Source: WHSV01 sp050693895
GTDB taxonomy: Bacteria > Actinomycetota > CADDZG01 > WHSQ01
DNA: 64,000 bases
Direction of reading: 5' to 3'
NCBI GenBank assembly: GCA_050693895.1
Contig: JBOGWS010000010.1
Coordinates: 1 to 64,000 of the forward strand
The notes beneath the pieces were generated by a model, which was given only the letters and a program-made list of their open reading frames with translations, searched no databases and was not told where the DNA came from. Position numbers and translations under genes: made by a program. This document shows, piece by piece, positions 24,479-33,197 of the stretch; the first letter of the stretch is position 1, and every line of letters starts with the position of its first letter.

Positions 24479-25582
24479 ATGGAGCCCTACGACCCGAGGA
24501 AGCTCCCCGATATGCCCGAAATGATGATCGCCGGGCCGGTCGAGCTTCACGAGGAGGATCTCGACGTGCTCGGTCACCAGGTCATCGCCCACTACGGCGA
24601 TGTCTGGACGCAGCTCCACCAGGACTGCATCACCGCCCTCGGCGATCTCCTCGGGGCCGCCGATCCGCCCTATGTGATGCCCGGATCGGGGACCCTCTGC
24701 CTCGATGCTGCCGTCGGAAACCTCTTCGAGGCGGGCCAGAAGGTAGTCGTTGCGAATACGGGCTTCTTCGGCAACCGTCTGATGGAGGTAGCCTCCGCCC
24801 ACAGGCTCGAGGTCGTCGAGTTCCCCGTGGAGACCGGGGCCCCCATCGACGCGCAGGCGATCGGCGCGGCCGCCGCGAGCGCACAAGGAGTGCTGACCGT
24901 CCATGTCGAGACCGCGACCGGGGTGCGCCATCCCATCGAGGACATCGCCGAGGCCGTCCACGAGGCAGGCGCGGTTTACGTGGTGGACGGAATCGCCTCC
25001 GTCGGGGGTGAGCTCTGCGACGTCGATGCCATGGGGATCGATTGTGTCGTGACCGGATCCCAGAAGGGCCTCGAGGCTGCGCCCGGGCTCGGCGTCCTCG
25101 CTCTTGGATCGGGCGGGCGGGAGCGGGTAGAGGCTCGCAGCCAGAGGCCGAGTAACTTCTATCTGGATCTCAAACGGTGGGACTGGTACCGCAAGGAGTG
25201 GGGGTCGTGGCACCCCCATCCGGTGACGATGCCCACGAACCTCCTGCTTGCGATGTACTCGAGCATCAGGCGCATCTCCGAGGCCGGAATCGAGTCGTGG
25301 GTGGAGAGCCGCGCAGCCCTGGCCGACCGTTGCAGGCAGGGCCTCATCGACCTCGGATTCGAGTCGGTAGCACAACCCGGCTACGGCGCCAACCTCGTGG
25401 TCGCGATGTGGGCCGACGAGCCACTACTGATACTCGGCCACCTGCTGAAGAACCACTCGTTGATGATCTCCGGAGGCCTGCCGCCGCTTCAGGGCAAGTC
25501 GATCCGCGTAGGCCTGATGGGCCGCACGGCGACCGACGAGATGGTCGACCGGGTCCTGACGGGCGTCGCCGAGGTCGTTTAG
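24479..25582 (+). CDS. Class V aminotransferase (serine- or alanine-glyoxylate type)
   Basis: A 367-residue PLP enzyme. PLP-binding features are PGSGTLCLDAAVGN, the Asp in YVVDGIASVGGE and Lys196 in VTGSQKGLEAAPGL, where the PLP Schiff base forms. The overall layout matches alanine-glyoxylate, serine-pyruvate and related aminotransferases of purine, photorespiratory or aminoethylphosphonate pathways; the substrate is not decided. GAGAGAGGTG precedes the ATG. It is alone in its unit, with a 171-bp divergent gap to the DMT permease and a convergent gap holding a repeat palindrome. Confidence 0.9.
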   Translation: MEPYDPRKLPDMPEMMIAGPVELHEEDLDVLGHQVIAHYGDVWTQLHQDCITALGDLLGAADPPYVMPGSGTLCLDAAVGNLFEAGQKVVVANTGFFGNRLMEVASAHRLEVVEFPVETGAPIDAQAIGAAAASAQGVLTVHVETATGVRHPIEDIAEAVHEAGAVYVVDGIASVGGELCDVDAMGIDCVVTGSQKGLEAAPGLGVLALGSGGRERVEARSQRPSNFYLDLKRWDWYRKEWGSWHPHPVTMPTNLLLAMYSSIRRISEAGIESWVESRAALADRCRQGLIDLGFESVAQPGYGANLVVAMWADEPLLILGHLLKNHSLMISGGLPPLQGKSIRVGLMGRTATDEMVDRVLTGVAEVV

Positions 25583-25753
25583 CAGTCGGTTCGGCACCGA
25601 GAGGATCCGGCGGCCAAGCCGCAGCGCTGATGCGCGCGAGTTCTTGTCACAGGTCCCCTTCATGACTACGTCTATGGATCTCTCGCTGGTTCGAGGCGAC
25701 GCCTGCGCCGACCCGCCCCTTCCTTCATTGCTTTGCGCACCACTCTTTCTGTC

Positions 25754-25796
25754 GAGATGCCCAACGACTACAAATATTGTGGTCAACGGGAACCTC
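25754..25796. repeat. Imperfect palindrome, repeat family copy 2
   Basis: The left arm contains AGATGCCCAACGACTAC (25755-25771), the inverted form of the 17-mer at 4189 and 41198. The right arm (25777-25796) pairs with it at 14 of 20 positions around a central ATA. It ends 11 nt before the stop codon of sbcC and lies in the convergent gap after the aminotransferase gene. The rest of this 224-bp gap shows nothing else I can support. Confidence 0.6.
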
Positions 25797-25806
25797 GGCG
25801 AAGGCT

Positions 25807-28380
25807 TTAGAGCGGAGCGCCGGCCTCCGAGCGGGTGACCGTGCTGCCCCTGGGTGACTTCGACACCACCAGCCGCGTGGGCATCCGCTCCGCGAGATCC
25901 GCCACGTGCGTGACGACGCCTACGAGACGGTCGGCGCCTCGCATCTGCTCGATGGCATTGACCACGACGTCGAGGAGGTCGGTGTCGAGCTGGCCGAAGC
26001 CCTCGTCGAGGAACAGGCTCTCGAGCCGGCTCTTCTCGGTGACCGAGAGCAGTTGGATCTGCTCCGACAGCGCCAGGGCCAGCGCCAGCGACGTCAAGAA
26101 GGTCTCGCCACCCGACAGCGTCTTGACGTTGCGCTTCTCGTCGCCGTTCCACGCGTCGACGACGTAGAAACGATCCTCGTCGTAGACGAGCCGGTAGCGG
26201 GAGTCCGAGAGCTCGCGCAGGTGATGACTCGCCGCATCGGCCAGCACGACGAGTGCCTCTGCCTGCAGGTGTTGCACTATCCGGTCGGCCTTGAGCTCTT
26301 TCTGGAGGTCCGAGTAGGCGGCCTGCTGCTCGCGGTGATGGGCGATCTCGTCCTCGAGCGATCGTCGTTGTTCGAGCCTTGCCTCGAGCTCGGCGACCTC
26401 CTTGGTTGTGACCGCGATGCGCGCCGCGAGTTTCTTCTCGAGCTCCCGTAGCTCGCCGACGAGCGCGGTCGGCTCCTCTGCGCGCACGTCGAACTCGGCG
26501 GGAACGGCCGCGCCCATCGATTCGACGACGTCCTCGGTGGCAGAGCGTTTGCGGCCGAGAGAATCGTCCAGGTCATCACCGAGGGTCTTCAACGACTTGG
26601 TGATCTGTTCCGCCTCGCCCGCGAGGGCGTCGGCGGCGGTCGGCAGCGAGTCAAGGGCGGGGAGGTCGGGGCGCTCGATATCTGGGCACGCGGCGACGAC
26701 CCTGTCCAGGGCCGAGTTCAGACCGCCACTGTCCATGCGCGTGCGTATCTCGGCAGTCTTCTCATGCAGCACACGCCGGCGCTCGTCGAAGGCGACGAGC
26801 TCGGCGCAGGCCACCTCGTGGGTCGAGCGCGCCTCGCCCTCGGCGGCAACGAGTTGCCTCGAGTCCTGAACTCTCCGCTCGAGCTCGCCGGCGGGATCCT
26901 CGGGGAAACCCTTCTCGAATGCGGGCGCGAGCTCGACCACCAGAGCGGCCTGCCTTGTGCGTGCTTCCTTCAGAGCCTCCTCGCACAACACGATCTGTTC
27001 GAGAGCGGTCGCATGGTCCCTGCGCGCAACCGCCAGCGCGGTCGTTACCTCGTTCACTCGTGCGAGAGTTTCCCTGTGGCTCCTCTCTGCGGAGCTCCGC
27101 GCTGCCGCCGCGGCCTCGAGCTCGGATGAATCGAACGACGGGACGGTCTCGAGCGGCCGCTTGCAGATGGGACAAGGGTCGCCCGTCGACTTTCCGTGGA
27201 CGAGCGAGCCAACCCGGTCGTGCCGGTGTGCCTCGTCGATAGCGGCGTTGCACCTCGCGAGTTCTTTGGCCGCGATGGCTTCGGCGCCTTGGGCTTTCTC
27301 GAGCGCATCGGTTGCGGAGTCGGTGACGAGCGAACCCTGTTTCGCGCGCGCCCGCGCCTCGGTGAGCGAACCGTCGGCACGGACCGCCGTCTTGGTGACC
27401 TCATCGAGATTCTTCGCTCGCTCGGTCAGCGCGGCGAGCGCGTCCACGGAGCCCCATCGCCTCTCGGCCCGGCCCTTTTCCTCCGCCGCCGTCTGGAGAG
27501 ACTTGGCCGCGGTGGCGACCGCCGTGCTCGCGCGGTCGAGCTCGTCGCGGAACGACGCGCCCTCGCGGGCGACATCCCCGAGCCGAGCCGCATGCCCCTC
27601 AAAAGTCGTTGCGAAGCCAGCGATCTCCGTGCGACAGGCGAACACCGCTTCGGTGGAGGCCCTCAGTTCGGCCAGCTCCTCGCCGAACCGCTCCACTTCG
27701 ACCAGTACGGCCGCAGCCCGGCCCCCCTGCTTGGTCGCGGCTTCGAGCCCACCCTGGGCGACGGCGATCGATTCGGCATCGACGCCGGTAAACGAGCGAC
27801 CGACGACGTCTTCCTTTATGTCCGCTTGGGAGGCTTGCTCCTTGCGGATCTCGTTGGCCCGCTTCGCCATCTTCTCGAACAGCTCGAGTCCCAGCAGCTC
27901 CGTGAGGATCTTCCGCCGGTCGGTCGCGTCCCCGGCCAAGAACTCGGCGAACTTGCCCTGAGGCAGCAACACCGAGCGCGTGAACGCGAGGTAGTCGAGA
28001 CCGATGAGATCGATCAGAGAGCGATTGACCTCTGTGACCTTGTCCGCACCCACTCCGAAGCTGGTCCACCGTCCACTTTCGTCGAGCTTCTCGAGGCGCA
28101 CCTTGGTCGGTGGCGTCGAGCGAGTTACCCGATAGGAGCGGCCATCGGCCGAGAAGTCGAAACTCACCGACATGCGCGGCTGGCCCTGACTGACGAGCGC
28201 GCTCGCGTGCTCGACCCGGTCGACCTTGCCGTAGAGCGCGTAGGTCATCGCGTCAAGGACGCTGGATTTTCCCGATCCCGTCGGCCCCCAAAGGGCGAAG
28301 AGATCGAGGTCGGTGAAGTCGATCGTCTGTTCGTCCCGGAACGAGGTGAACCCCTTGATGCGAAGAGCCAGCGGCCGCAT
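25807..28380 (-). CDS. sbcC: SbcC/Rad50-family SMC-like ATPase
   Basis: An 857-residue Rad50-type protein. The N-terminal lobe has Walker A GPTGSGKSS (32-40). Two long coiled-coil arms rich in Ala, Glu and Arg flank a zinc hook, DPCPICKRPL, near residue 404, the CPxC motif that joins two molecules. The C-terminal lobe has signature TLSGGETFLTSLALALALSE and Walker B LFLDEGFGQLD. It is short for SbcC (often about 1000 residues). With SbcD it opens and trims DNA ends. Its ATG overlaps the sbcD stop (TGATG), so the two are translated in tandem. It is the last gene of the four-gene resection operon. Confidence 0.95.
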   Translation of the reverse strand: MRPLALRIKGFTSFRDEQTIDFTDLDLFALWGPTGSGKSSVLDAMTYALYGKVDRVEHASALVSQGQPRMSVSFDFSADGRSYRVTRSTPPTKVRLEKLDESGRWTSFGVGADKVTEVNRSLIDLIGLDYLAFTRSVLLPQGKFAEFLAGDATDRRKILTELLGLELFEKMAKRANEIRKEQASQADIKEDVVGRSFTGVDAESIAVAQGGLEAATKQGGRAAAVLVEVERFGEELAELRASTEAVFACRTEIAGFATTFEGHAARLGDVAREGASFRDELDRASTAVATAAKSLQTAAEEKGRAERRWGSVDALAALTERAKNLDEVTKTAVRADGSLTEARARAKQGSLVTDSATDALEKAQGAEAIAAKELARCNAAIDEAHRHDRVGSLVHGKSTGDPCPICKRPLETVPSFDSSELEAAAAARSSAERSHRETLARVNEVTTALAVARRDHATALEQIVLCEEALKEARTRQAALVVELAPAFEKGFPEDPAGELERRVQDSRQLVAAEGEARSTHEVACAELVAFDERRRVLHEKTAEIRTRMDSGGLNSALDRVVAACPDIERPDLPALDSLPTAADALAGEAEQITKSLKTLGDDLDDSLGRKRSATEDVVESMGAAVPAEFDVRAEEPTALVGELRELEKKLAARIAVTTKEVAELEARLEQRRSLEDEIAHHREQQAAYSDLQKELKADRIVQHLQAEALVVLADAASHHLRELSDSRYRLVYDEDRFYVVDAWNGDEKRNVKTLSGGETFLTSLALALALSEQIQLLSVTEKSRLESLFLDEGFGQLDTDLLDVVVNAIEQMRGADRLVGVVTHVADLAERMPTRLVVSKSPRGSTVTRSEAGAPL

Positions 28381-29534
28381 CAGCCGTTCACGTCCTCGTA
28401 CACGCGGTCGAAGGCGACCAGAATCTCCTCCGGCGGTTCGCTCTGGTGAGCGTGCTCGTAGTAGGAGATGAACTGCTGACGAGGGTCGAGCCCCCTAAGC
28501 GACCGCCGCTCGATCTCGTCGGGGCGCTCGGGGAGTACGAGGCGGACGTCCAGGGCGTTGGGAAGAGACTGTCGCACCTGGTCGGCGAGGCCCGGAGTTG
28601 CGTGCTCGACCGCCAGGTTGACGCGGAGGTAGGCATCGCCGACCTCACCCGCGATGCGCTCGAGGTCCGCGATCGTTACGTCGACGTCGAGCAGCCGGCG
28701 CCCGGACGTTATGGGTATGTCCGTTGCCTTCGCGGGCTTGCCGGGCGACGCATCGACCAGCGTCACCGACTTGTCCTGACCTCTTTCACCGAAGTCGAGT
28801 TGCAGCAACGAACCGCAGTAGCGCGTGTCCGCGGCCGTGCCCTTGACCTTCTGAGGTTTGTGGATGTGGCCGAGGGCGATGTAGTTCGCCGTCGTCGGGA
28901 GTTGCTGGGGAGAGACCGCGTAGTCGGCGCCGACGGTGATCTCGCGCTCGCTTCCGCCGGGCAGGCTGCCCGACACGAAGATGTGTCCCATCACTATGTT
29001 GACGTGCCCGTCGTCCCACGATTCTTCGTAGGCCCGCAGCACCTGGCCCACACCCGCATCGAAGTCGACGTAACCCTTCGACGTGCTCTCGAACAACTCG
29101 GCCGCACCCGAGAAGCGACGGGGTGAGATGAACGGGAGGCAGGCGATCGACGCGCGTTGCTTGCCGTCGCGCCCGGCGACCGTGACGACCCCGCCGGCAT
29201 CCGGGGGCGCAACGCGCGCCACGATGTGAGTGCCGACCCGGGAGAGCAGAGGAGCGAAGGCGGCGAGCCGCGCCTCGGAATCGTGGTTGCCCGGGATCGC
29301 AACCACCTGGATGCCCTGCTCGAAGAGACGGATCAGCGTCCCGAACACGAGTACGTCCGCCTCGTGCGACACCACGTGCTTGTCGTAGATGTCACCCGCG
29401 AGGAGTACGACGTCGACCTTTTGATCGACGGCGATCGCTACGACCTCGTCGAGCGCACCGGCGAACTCCTCGTTGCGCGACCGGCCCCTGATCGTGCGGC
29501 CGACGTGCCAGTCGCCCGTGTGCAGAAAGCGCAT
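28380..29534 (-). CDS. sbcD: SbcD/Mre11-family nuclease
   Basis: A 384-residue metallophosphoesterase nuclease. Motifs in order are MRFLHTGDWHVGR, LLAGDIYD, VVAIPGNHDSEAR, VNIVMGHIFVSGS and YIALGHIHKPQ, which give the two-metal site of Mre11/SbcD. A C-terminal capping region of about 130 residues would contact SbcC. It starts 11 bp after the HerA-like gene ends, and its stop overlaps the sbcC start. It cuts DNA ends and hairpins in the SbcCD complex. Confidence 0.95.
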   Translation of the reverse strand: MRFLHTGDWHVGRTIRGRSRNEEFAGALDEVVAIAVDQKVDVVLLAGDIYDKHVVSHEADVLVFGTLIRLFEQGIQVVAIPGNHDSEARLAAFAPLLSRVGTHIVARVAPPDAGGVVTVAGRDGKQRASIACLPFISPRRFSGAAELFESTSKGYVDFDAGVGQVLRAYEESWDDGHVNIVMGHIFVSGSLPGGSEREITVGADYAVSPQQLPTTANYIALGHIHKPQKVKGTAADTRYCGSLLQLDFGERGQDKSVTLVDASPGKPAKATDIPITSGRRLLDVDVTIADLERIAGEVGDAYLRVNLAVEHATPGLADQVRQSLPNALDVRLVLPERPDEIERRSLRGLDPRQQFISYYEHAHQSEPPEEILVAFDRVYEDVNG

Positions 29535-29545
29535 CAGTGGGCCAC

Positions 29546-31258
29546 CTAGTCTCCCCTGAACTTGTCGAACACGTCGCCATCCGTCGGAGGAGGCGCGACC
29601 TCGTCATGCCGCGTCGCCCACGAGGGGAACGGGAAGCGAATCTGCATGGGTATCGGGACGTGCGGTTGCTGGAGGATCATCGATCCGGGCTTGAGGATCG
29701 ACGCCCGCGCGCGCGTGATCGCCGGGAGGAACCCATACTCGCTGCGCTCGGCCTCGGCCGAGTCCAGACGACCCACAACTCTGAAGGCAGAGTTCGATAT
29801 GACCCGTCGCTCGACCTCGCTCGCCGTTTGCTCGGCCCCGATGAGGATCATCCCGAGCGAACGCCCGCGCTCGGCGACGTCGAGCAGCACCTCTTTGATG
29901 GGACTCCAACCGTCGCGCGGCGCGTAGCGGTTGAGCTCGTCGAGCACTAGGAACGTCAACGGGAGCCGTTGCCCCTGGCGCTCTTTGTGCTCGAACAACT
30001 TCTTGATGACAACGCCGGTAACGAAGCGCTTGGCCCTGTCGTGCAGGTTGTGAATGTCGATGACCGTGACCTGCGATGCGTCCCAGTCGATGCGATGCCC
30101 CTTGGGGTCCTCGGCCTGACGTCCCCAGATGAGGTGCCCCATGCGATGCCGAGCCGAGTCGAGCCTGCGCTGGAACGCGGCGACGGTGCCCTCGGCGAGC
30201 CGCCCGCGCCAGCCCGATGCGTCGTCATCCAGTTCGGAGTGAACGTGCTCGATGAGCTGATCGAAGCTTTCGATCGTCCGGCCCCCGATCCGTACGCAAG
30301 CGTCGTGGTGGGGGTCGTCCTCGGACTCGTTGTTAAGGAACATCTCGACGCGCGCGACCATGTCGGCGATCTGGCTGCGCTCGCTCTCGGCCTCGGCGAA
30401 CATGAACTTGAGGAAGCCCTCGCGCACGAACTCGCGCACCGTCCAGTAGTAGGGGTGGACGCCTTCCTTGCGTCCACCCGTGTCGGGGATCGCCTGGCCC
30501 CCGGCGCGCGCGCTGACCGGAGCCCACAGACCGACCGACTCGAACGGACCGGCCGGAAGACCGAGCCGCTCGTACTCGCGCCGGGCCCGGCCTTCGTCCT
30601 GGTCGAGCCTCGAGTTCGGCTTGTCGAGGTGCAGCAGGTCCTCGCCTTTGACGTTGAAGACGATTGCTTTCGTGTTCGTGCGGTGCTTGCCGAGCACATC
30701 GGAGTGAAACATCGAATAGAGCAGGAACAACGCGTAGGTGGTCTTGGTCGCGACGCCGGAGATTCCCGAGATGTTGACGTGCGCTCCGCGCGATCCGTCG
30801 AGGAAGTCGAGGTCGAGGTAGATCGGTTCGCCGTCGCGCGACAATCCGCCCCCGAGCTTGTGTTCCATCTGGTCGAGGTAGAGCGCCTCGTCTCGGTCCT
30901 TGGCGCGCGCCCGAAGCGCCTGCTGGCCCGGCAGGGGAGGGACGTAGATCTCGGGTTCGAAGCGCGTCGCGACCACGAGCGCGGCCTGGGCGATGCCTGC
31001 CGGCAGGACTCCCTTGTCGACGAGGAACACGTCGGAGTCGAGCGTCAGGCCCTCGTGGCGCGCGCGCACCTCCTGCACGAGCCCCGAGATGCGCACGGTC
31101 CCCCGGCCCGGCACGTCGGTCTCGACGAGCACGGAATCGTCCAGCTGCAGGTACGAGCCCTCGGCGACCCCAACCCAGAAGGCCAGCGGGGTCGAGTCCT
31201 CGGTCCCGAGCACGATGCCGATGGGCTCGGATTCTGTCGGAAGGAACTCGTCAAGCAT
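29546..31258 (-). CDS. HerA-like hexameric DNA translocase/ATPase
   Basis: A 570-residue protein of the HerA/FtsK superfamily. The N-terminal about 105 residues look like a HAS barrel, including VGVAEGSYLQLDDSVLVET, which is typical of HerA. The ATPase core has a P-loop region, SGISGVATKTT (164-174), that departs from the canonical GxxxxGK[ST] spacing but keeps Lys172 and Thr173. Walker B is LTFLVLDELN (acidic pair near 439). The ending SWATRHDEV and the preceding ILKPGSMI also fit. Archaeal HerA pairs with NurA nuclease and works with Mre11-Rad50 to resect DNA ends; here the gene overlaps a NurA-like gene by 8 bp and precedes sbcDC. Confidence 0.85.
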   Translation of the reverse strand: MLDEFLPTESEPIGIVLGTEDSTPLAFWVGVAEGSYLQLDDSVLVETDVPGRGTVRISGLVQEVRARHEGLTLDSDVFLVDKGVLPAGIAQAALVVATRFEPEIYVPPLPGQQALRARAKDRDEALYLDQMEHKLGGGLSRDGEPIYLDLDFLDGSRGAHVNISGISGVATKTTYALFLLYSMFHSDVLGKHRTNTKAIVFNVKGEDLLHLDKPNSRLDQDEGRARREYERLGLPAGPFESVGLWAPVSARAGGQAIPDTGGRKEGVHPYYWTVREFVREGFLKFMFAEAESERSQIADMVARVEMFLNNESEDDPHHDACVRIGGRTIESFDQLIEHVHSELDDDASGWRGRLAEGTVAAFQRRLDSARHRMGHLIWGRQAEDPKGHRIDWDASQVTVIDIHNLHDRAKRFVTGVVIKKLFEHKERQGQRLPLTFLVLDELNRYAPRDGWSPIKEVLLDVAERGRSLGMILIGAEQTASEVERRVISNSAFRVVGRLDSAEAERSEYGFLPAITRARASILKPGSMILQQPHVPIPMQIRFPFPSWATRHDEVAPPPTDGDVFDKFRGD

Positions 31259-32210
31259 GGATCGCCTCCGTCAGGTGTGCCTTGAGCGCGCGCTCGATCA
31301 TCAGCCTGCTTCCCAGGCGGTGCTTCAGCCGGGCCTCGAGCGCGCCCACCGGGTTCAGGTTCTGCGGAGCGCGCGGGTCGACGCCGGGCCTCCCCGCGAA
31401 GCTCGGCAGATGACATGCGACCCGGTCGGCGATCGCAATTGCCGCGTCGCGTCCGATTCCCATCGGCACCTCACAGCGGACGAGGCCGGCGAGCTCGTGC
31501 CAGCTTGCCTCCTGCGGGATCAATCGCAAATGAAAGGCGAAGCGATCCGGCTGCCCGCTGCCAAAGGCAAAGAGTGGCGTCCTTTGGCCCGGGGCAAGGC
31601 GTCCCAATAGTTCGGCTTCGGCCCCATCCAAATACGCCCTGACCATGCGCTTCACAACACCAACGATCGGTGCATCGCCGATGAGGTCCGGACTGAGGCG
31701 ACCGTCCACGAAGACGAGCCCCTGATCGACGAGAGACATCGCCAGCTGTTGCTCCTCCGCAAACATCGCGCGCTGGAGTCCTATCCGCAGGCCCTGCGGA
31801 CTGTCGTCCGCGACGGGGTAGACGGGATAGTGAAGTTGGGAGTTTCCCACGGTGACCGTGACATCGCGCACCTCGACTCGACTGCCCACCACGAGAACCC
31901 GCCGAATGGGCCGATCCTGGGCGACAAAAGTGGCTGCTCCGTCGCACCTGACGCCGCCGGCGGCTACAGACCCAAACCGGCCCCAGGCGCGCCGGTCTTC
32001 CTCGGCCGCCATCACGTTCGTTTCCGAGCGCATGACCCCGTCGACGAACACCCACGCCTCGGGCCGCTGGGGTGCCGGCACGATCGGGCGCGACCAATCG
32101 GTGGTTTCGACGTGGGGGTCGGTGACAGCCATGCTGACCTCGCCCTCAAGGTCGACCTCGGCCCCCGAACCGAAGTCCGAGCGCCAGGGATCGATCCGCA
32201 ACTGAGCCAT
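31251..32210 (-). CDS. NurA-like nuclease domain protein
   Basis: A 319-residue protein. Two strands with acidic residues, WVFVDGVMRSE (Asp57) and GLVFVDGRLSPD (Asp169), with AEEQQ (Glu152/153) between them, match the RNase H-like active-site pattern of NurA: Asp, Glu, Asp. A C-terminal segment, NLNPVGALEARLKHRLGSR, also fits. The family call rests on this pattern and on the 8-bp overlap with the HerA-like gene, the usual nurA-herA pairing. It is the first gene of the operon nurA-herA-sbcD-sbcC. As a NurA nuclease it would degrade DNA strands fed by HerA. The ATG at 32210 has no strong ribosome-binding site. Confidence 0.7.
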   Translation of the reverse strand: MAQLRIDPWRSDFGSGAEVDLEGEVSMAVTDPHVETTDWSRPIVPAPQRPEAWVFVDGVMRSETNVMAAEEDRRAWGRFGSVAAGGVRCDGAATFVAQDRPIRRVLVVGSRVEVRDVTVTVGNSQLHYPVYPVADDSPQGLRIGLQRAMFAEEQQLAMSLVDQGLVFVDGRLSPDLIGDAPIVGVVKRMVRAYLDGAEAELLGRLAPGQRTPLFAFGSGQPDRFAFHLRLIPQEASWHELAGLVRCEVPMGIGRDAAIAIADRVACHLPSFAGRPGVDPRAPQNLNPVGALEARLKHRLGSRLMIERALKAHLTEAIHA

Positions 32211-32315
32211 GAGGACACCCTAGAACGGGCCTGCGACAGCTTTCGGTGTTTGGGCGCGCCGAGAGCAGTCCAGGGGTGGGACTTCGTCTGTCCGGGGCTC
32301 GGGTAACCTCCGAGA

Positions 32316-32978
32316 ATGAATCCAAAGCTCTTCGAATCGCGCTATCAGCGTCTCTCGGACGCCACCGTCATCGCGATCTTCAGGATGCGGGAGCCGCAGC
32401 ACGCGATCGAGGGTGCGGGAGCGGTCGTGAGAGGCGGTTTCGAGGCCGTCGAGGTAACCATGAACTCGCCCGGGGCAACCGATGCGCTGGTCGAGATCGC
32501 GGGCCGGATCGACGCGATCGTGGGGGCCGGAACCGTCGTCGTGGCCGAGCAGGTCAAGGAGGCCTACGACGCGGGCGCCGAGTTCATCGTGACGCCCATC
32601 GTGTCCGCCGAGATCGTCGAGACGGCTCACGGGCTCGGCCTGCCGGTCGTCATGGGAGCCTCCACCCCCACCGAGATCCTCACCGCACGCAAAGCGGGTG
32701 CCGACTGGGTCAAGGTCTTCCCCGCCGAGGCTCTGGGAGGGCCCGATTACATCGAGTACGTCCTCGGGCCCCTCGACGACATCCCCCTCATGGTCACGGG
32801 CGGGCTCACGCCTGAGAACTACCTCGGCTACCTCGATGCGGGGGTCGAGCTCGTCGGTTTCAGCGGTTCCGTTTGCAGCCCCGACGCCGCCGCCAAGGGC
32901 CGTTACGACGAGATCGAGCGCCGGGCCATCGACGTCGTCCGTCGCCTCGACGAGTACCTCACCGACGACGACAAGTAG
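32316..32978 (+). CDS. 2-keto-3-deoxy-6-phosphogluconate aldolase family
   Basis: A 220-residue class I aldolase of the KDPG/KHG (Eda) family. It carries the conserved Glu in GGFEAVEVTMNSP, GAGTVVVAEQVKEA, VMGASTPTEILTA and the Schiff-base Lys in DWVKVFPAEALGG. It would split KDPG to pyruvate and glyceraldehyde 3-phosphate in the Entner-Doudoroff pathway, or act on a related keto-acid. No Edd or sugar-acid dehydratase gene adjoins it, so the physiological substrate is open. It is divergent from the resection operon. Confidence 0.92.
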   Translation: MNPKLFESRYQRLSDATVIAIFRMREPQHAIEGAGAVVRGGFEAVEVTMNSPGATDALVEIAGRIDAIVGAGTVVVAEQVKEAYDAGAEFIVTPIVSAEIVETAHGLGLPVVMGASTPTEILTARKAGADWVKVFPAEALGGPDYIEYVLGPLDDIPLMVTGGLTPENYLGYLDAGVELVGFSGSVCSPDAAAKGRYDEIERRAIDVVRRLDEYLTDDDK

Positions 32979-33197
32979 CCGAGCGGCTCGGGCCGTTCTC
33001 GAGTTCTATGTGTCCGAGCAACTCGGTTTCCCGAGGGACCACCTAGCCTCGACCCGCCAAGTTTGCGGAAGTAGAGACGCCCGGCGGTCGTGGATCCGAA
33101 TACCCACCCCGTCCCCACCAGTGGCGGGCGGGGAGGGCGCGCGCGAAGATGGCTCGGTGCTGGGGGGCAAGGGGCGGATCCAAGCAGGGGGTGTGAA

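Noticed and set aside
29969..31285. 438-aa plus-strand open frame
   Set aside because: It is the antisense of the HerA-like gene; no motifs were found.
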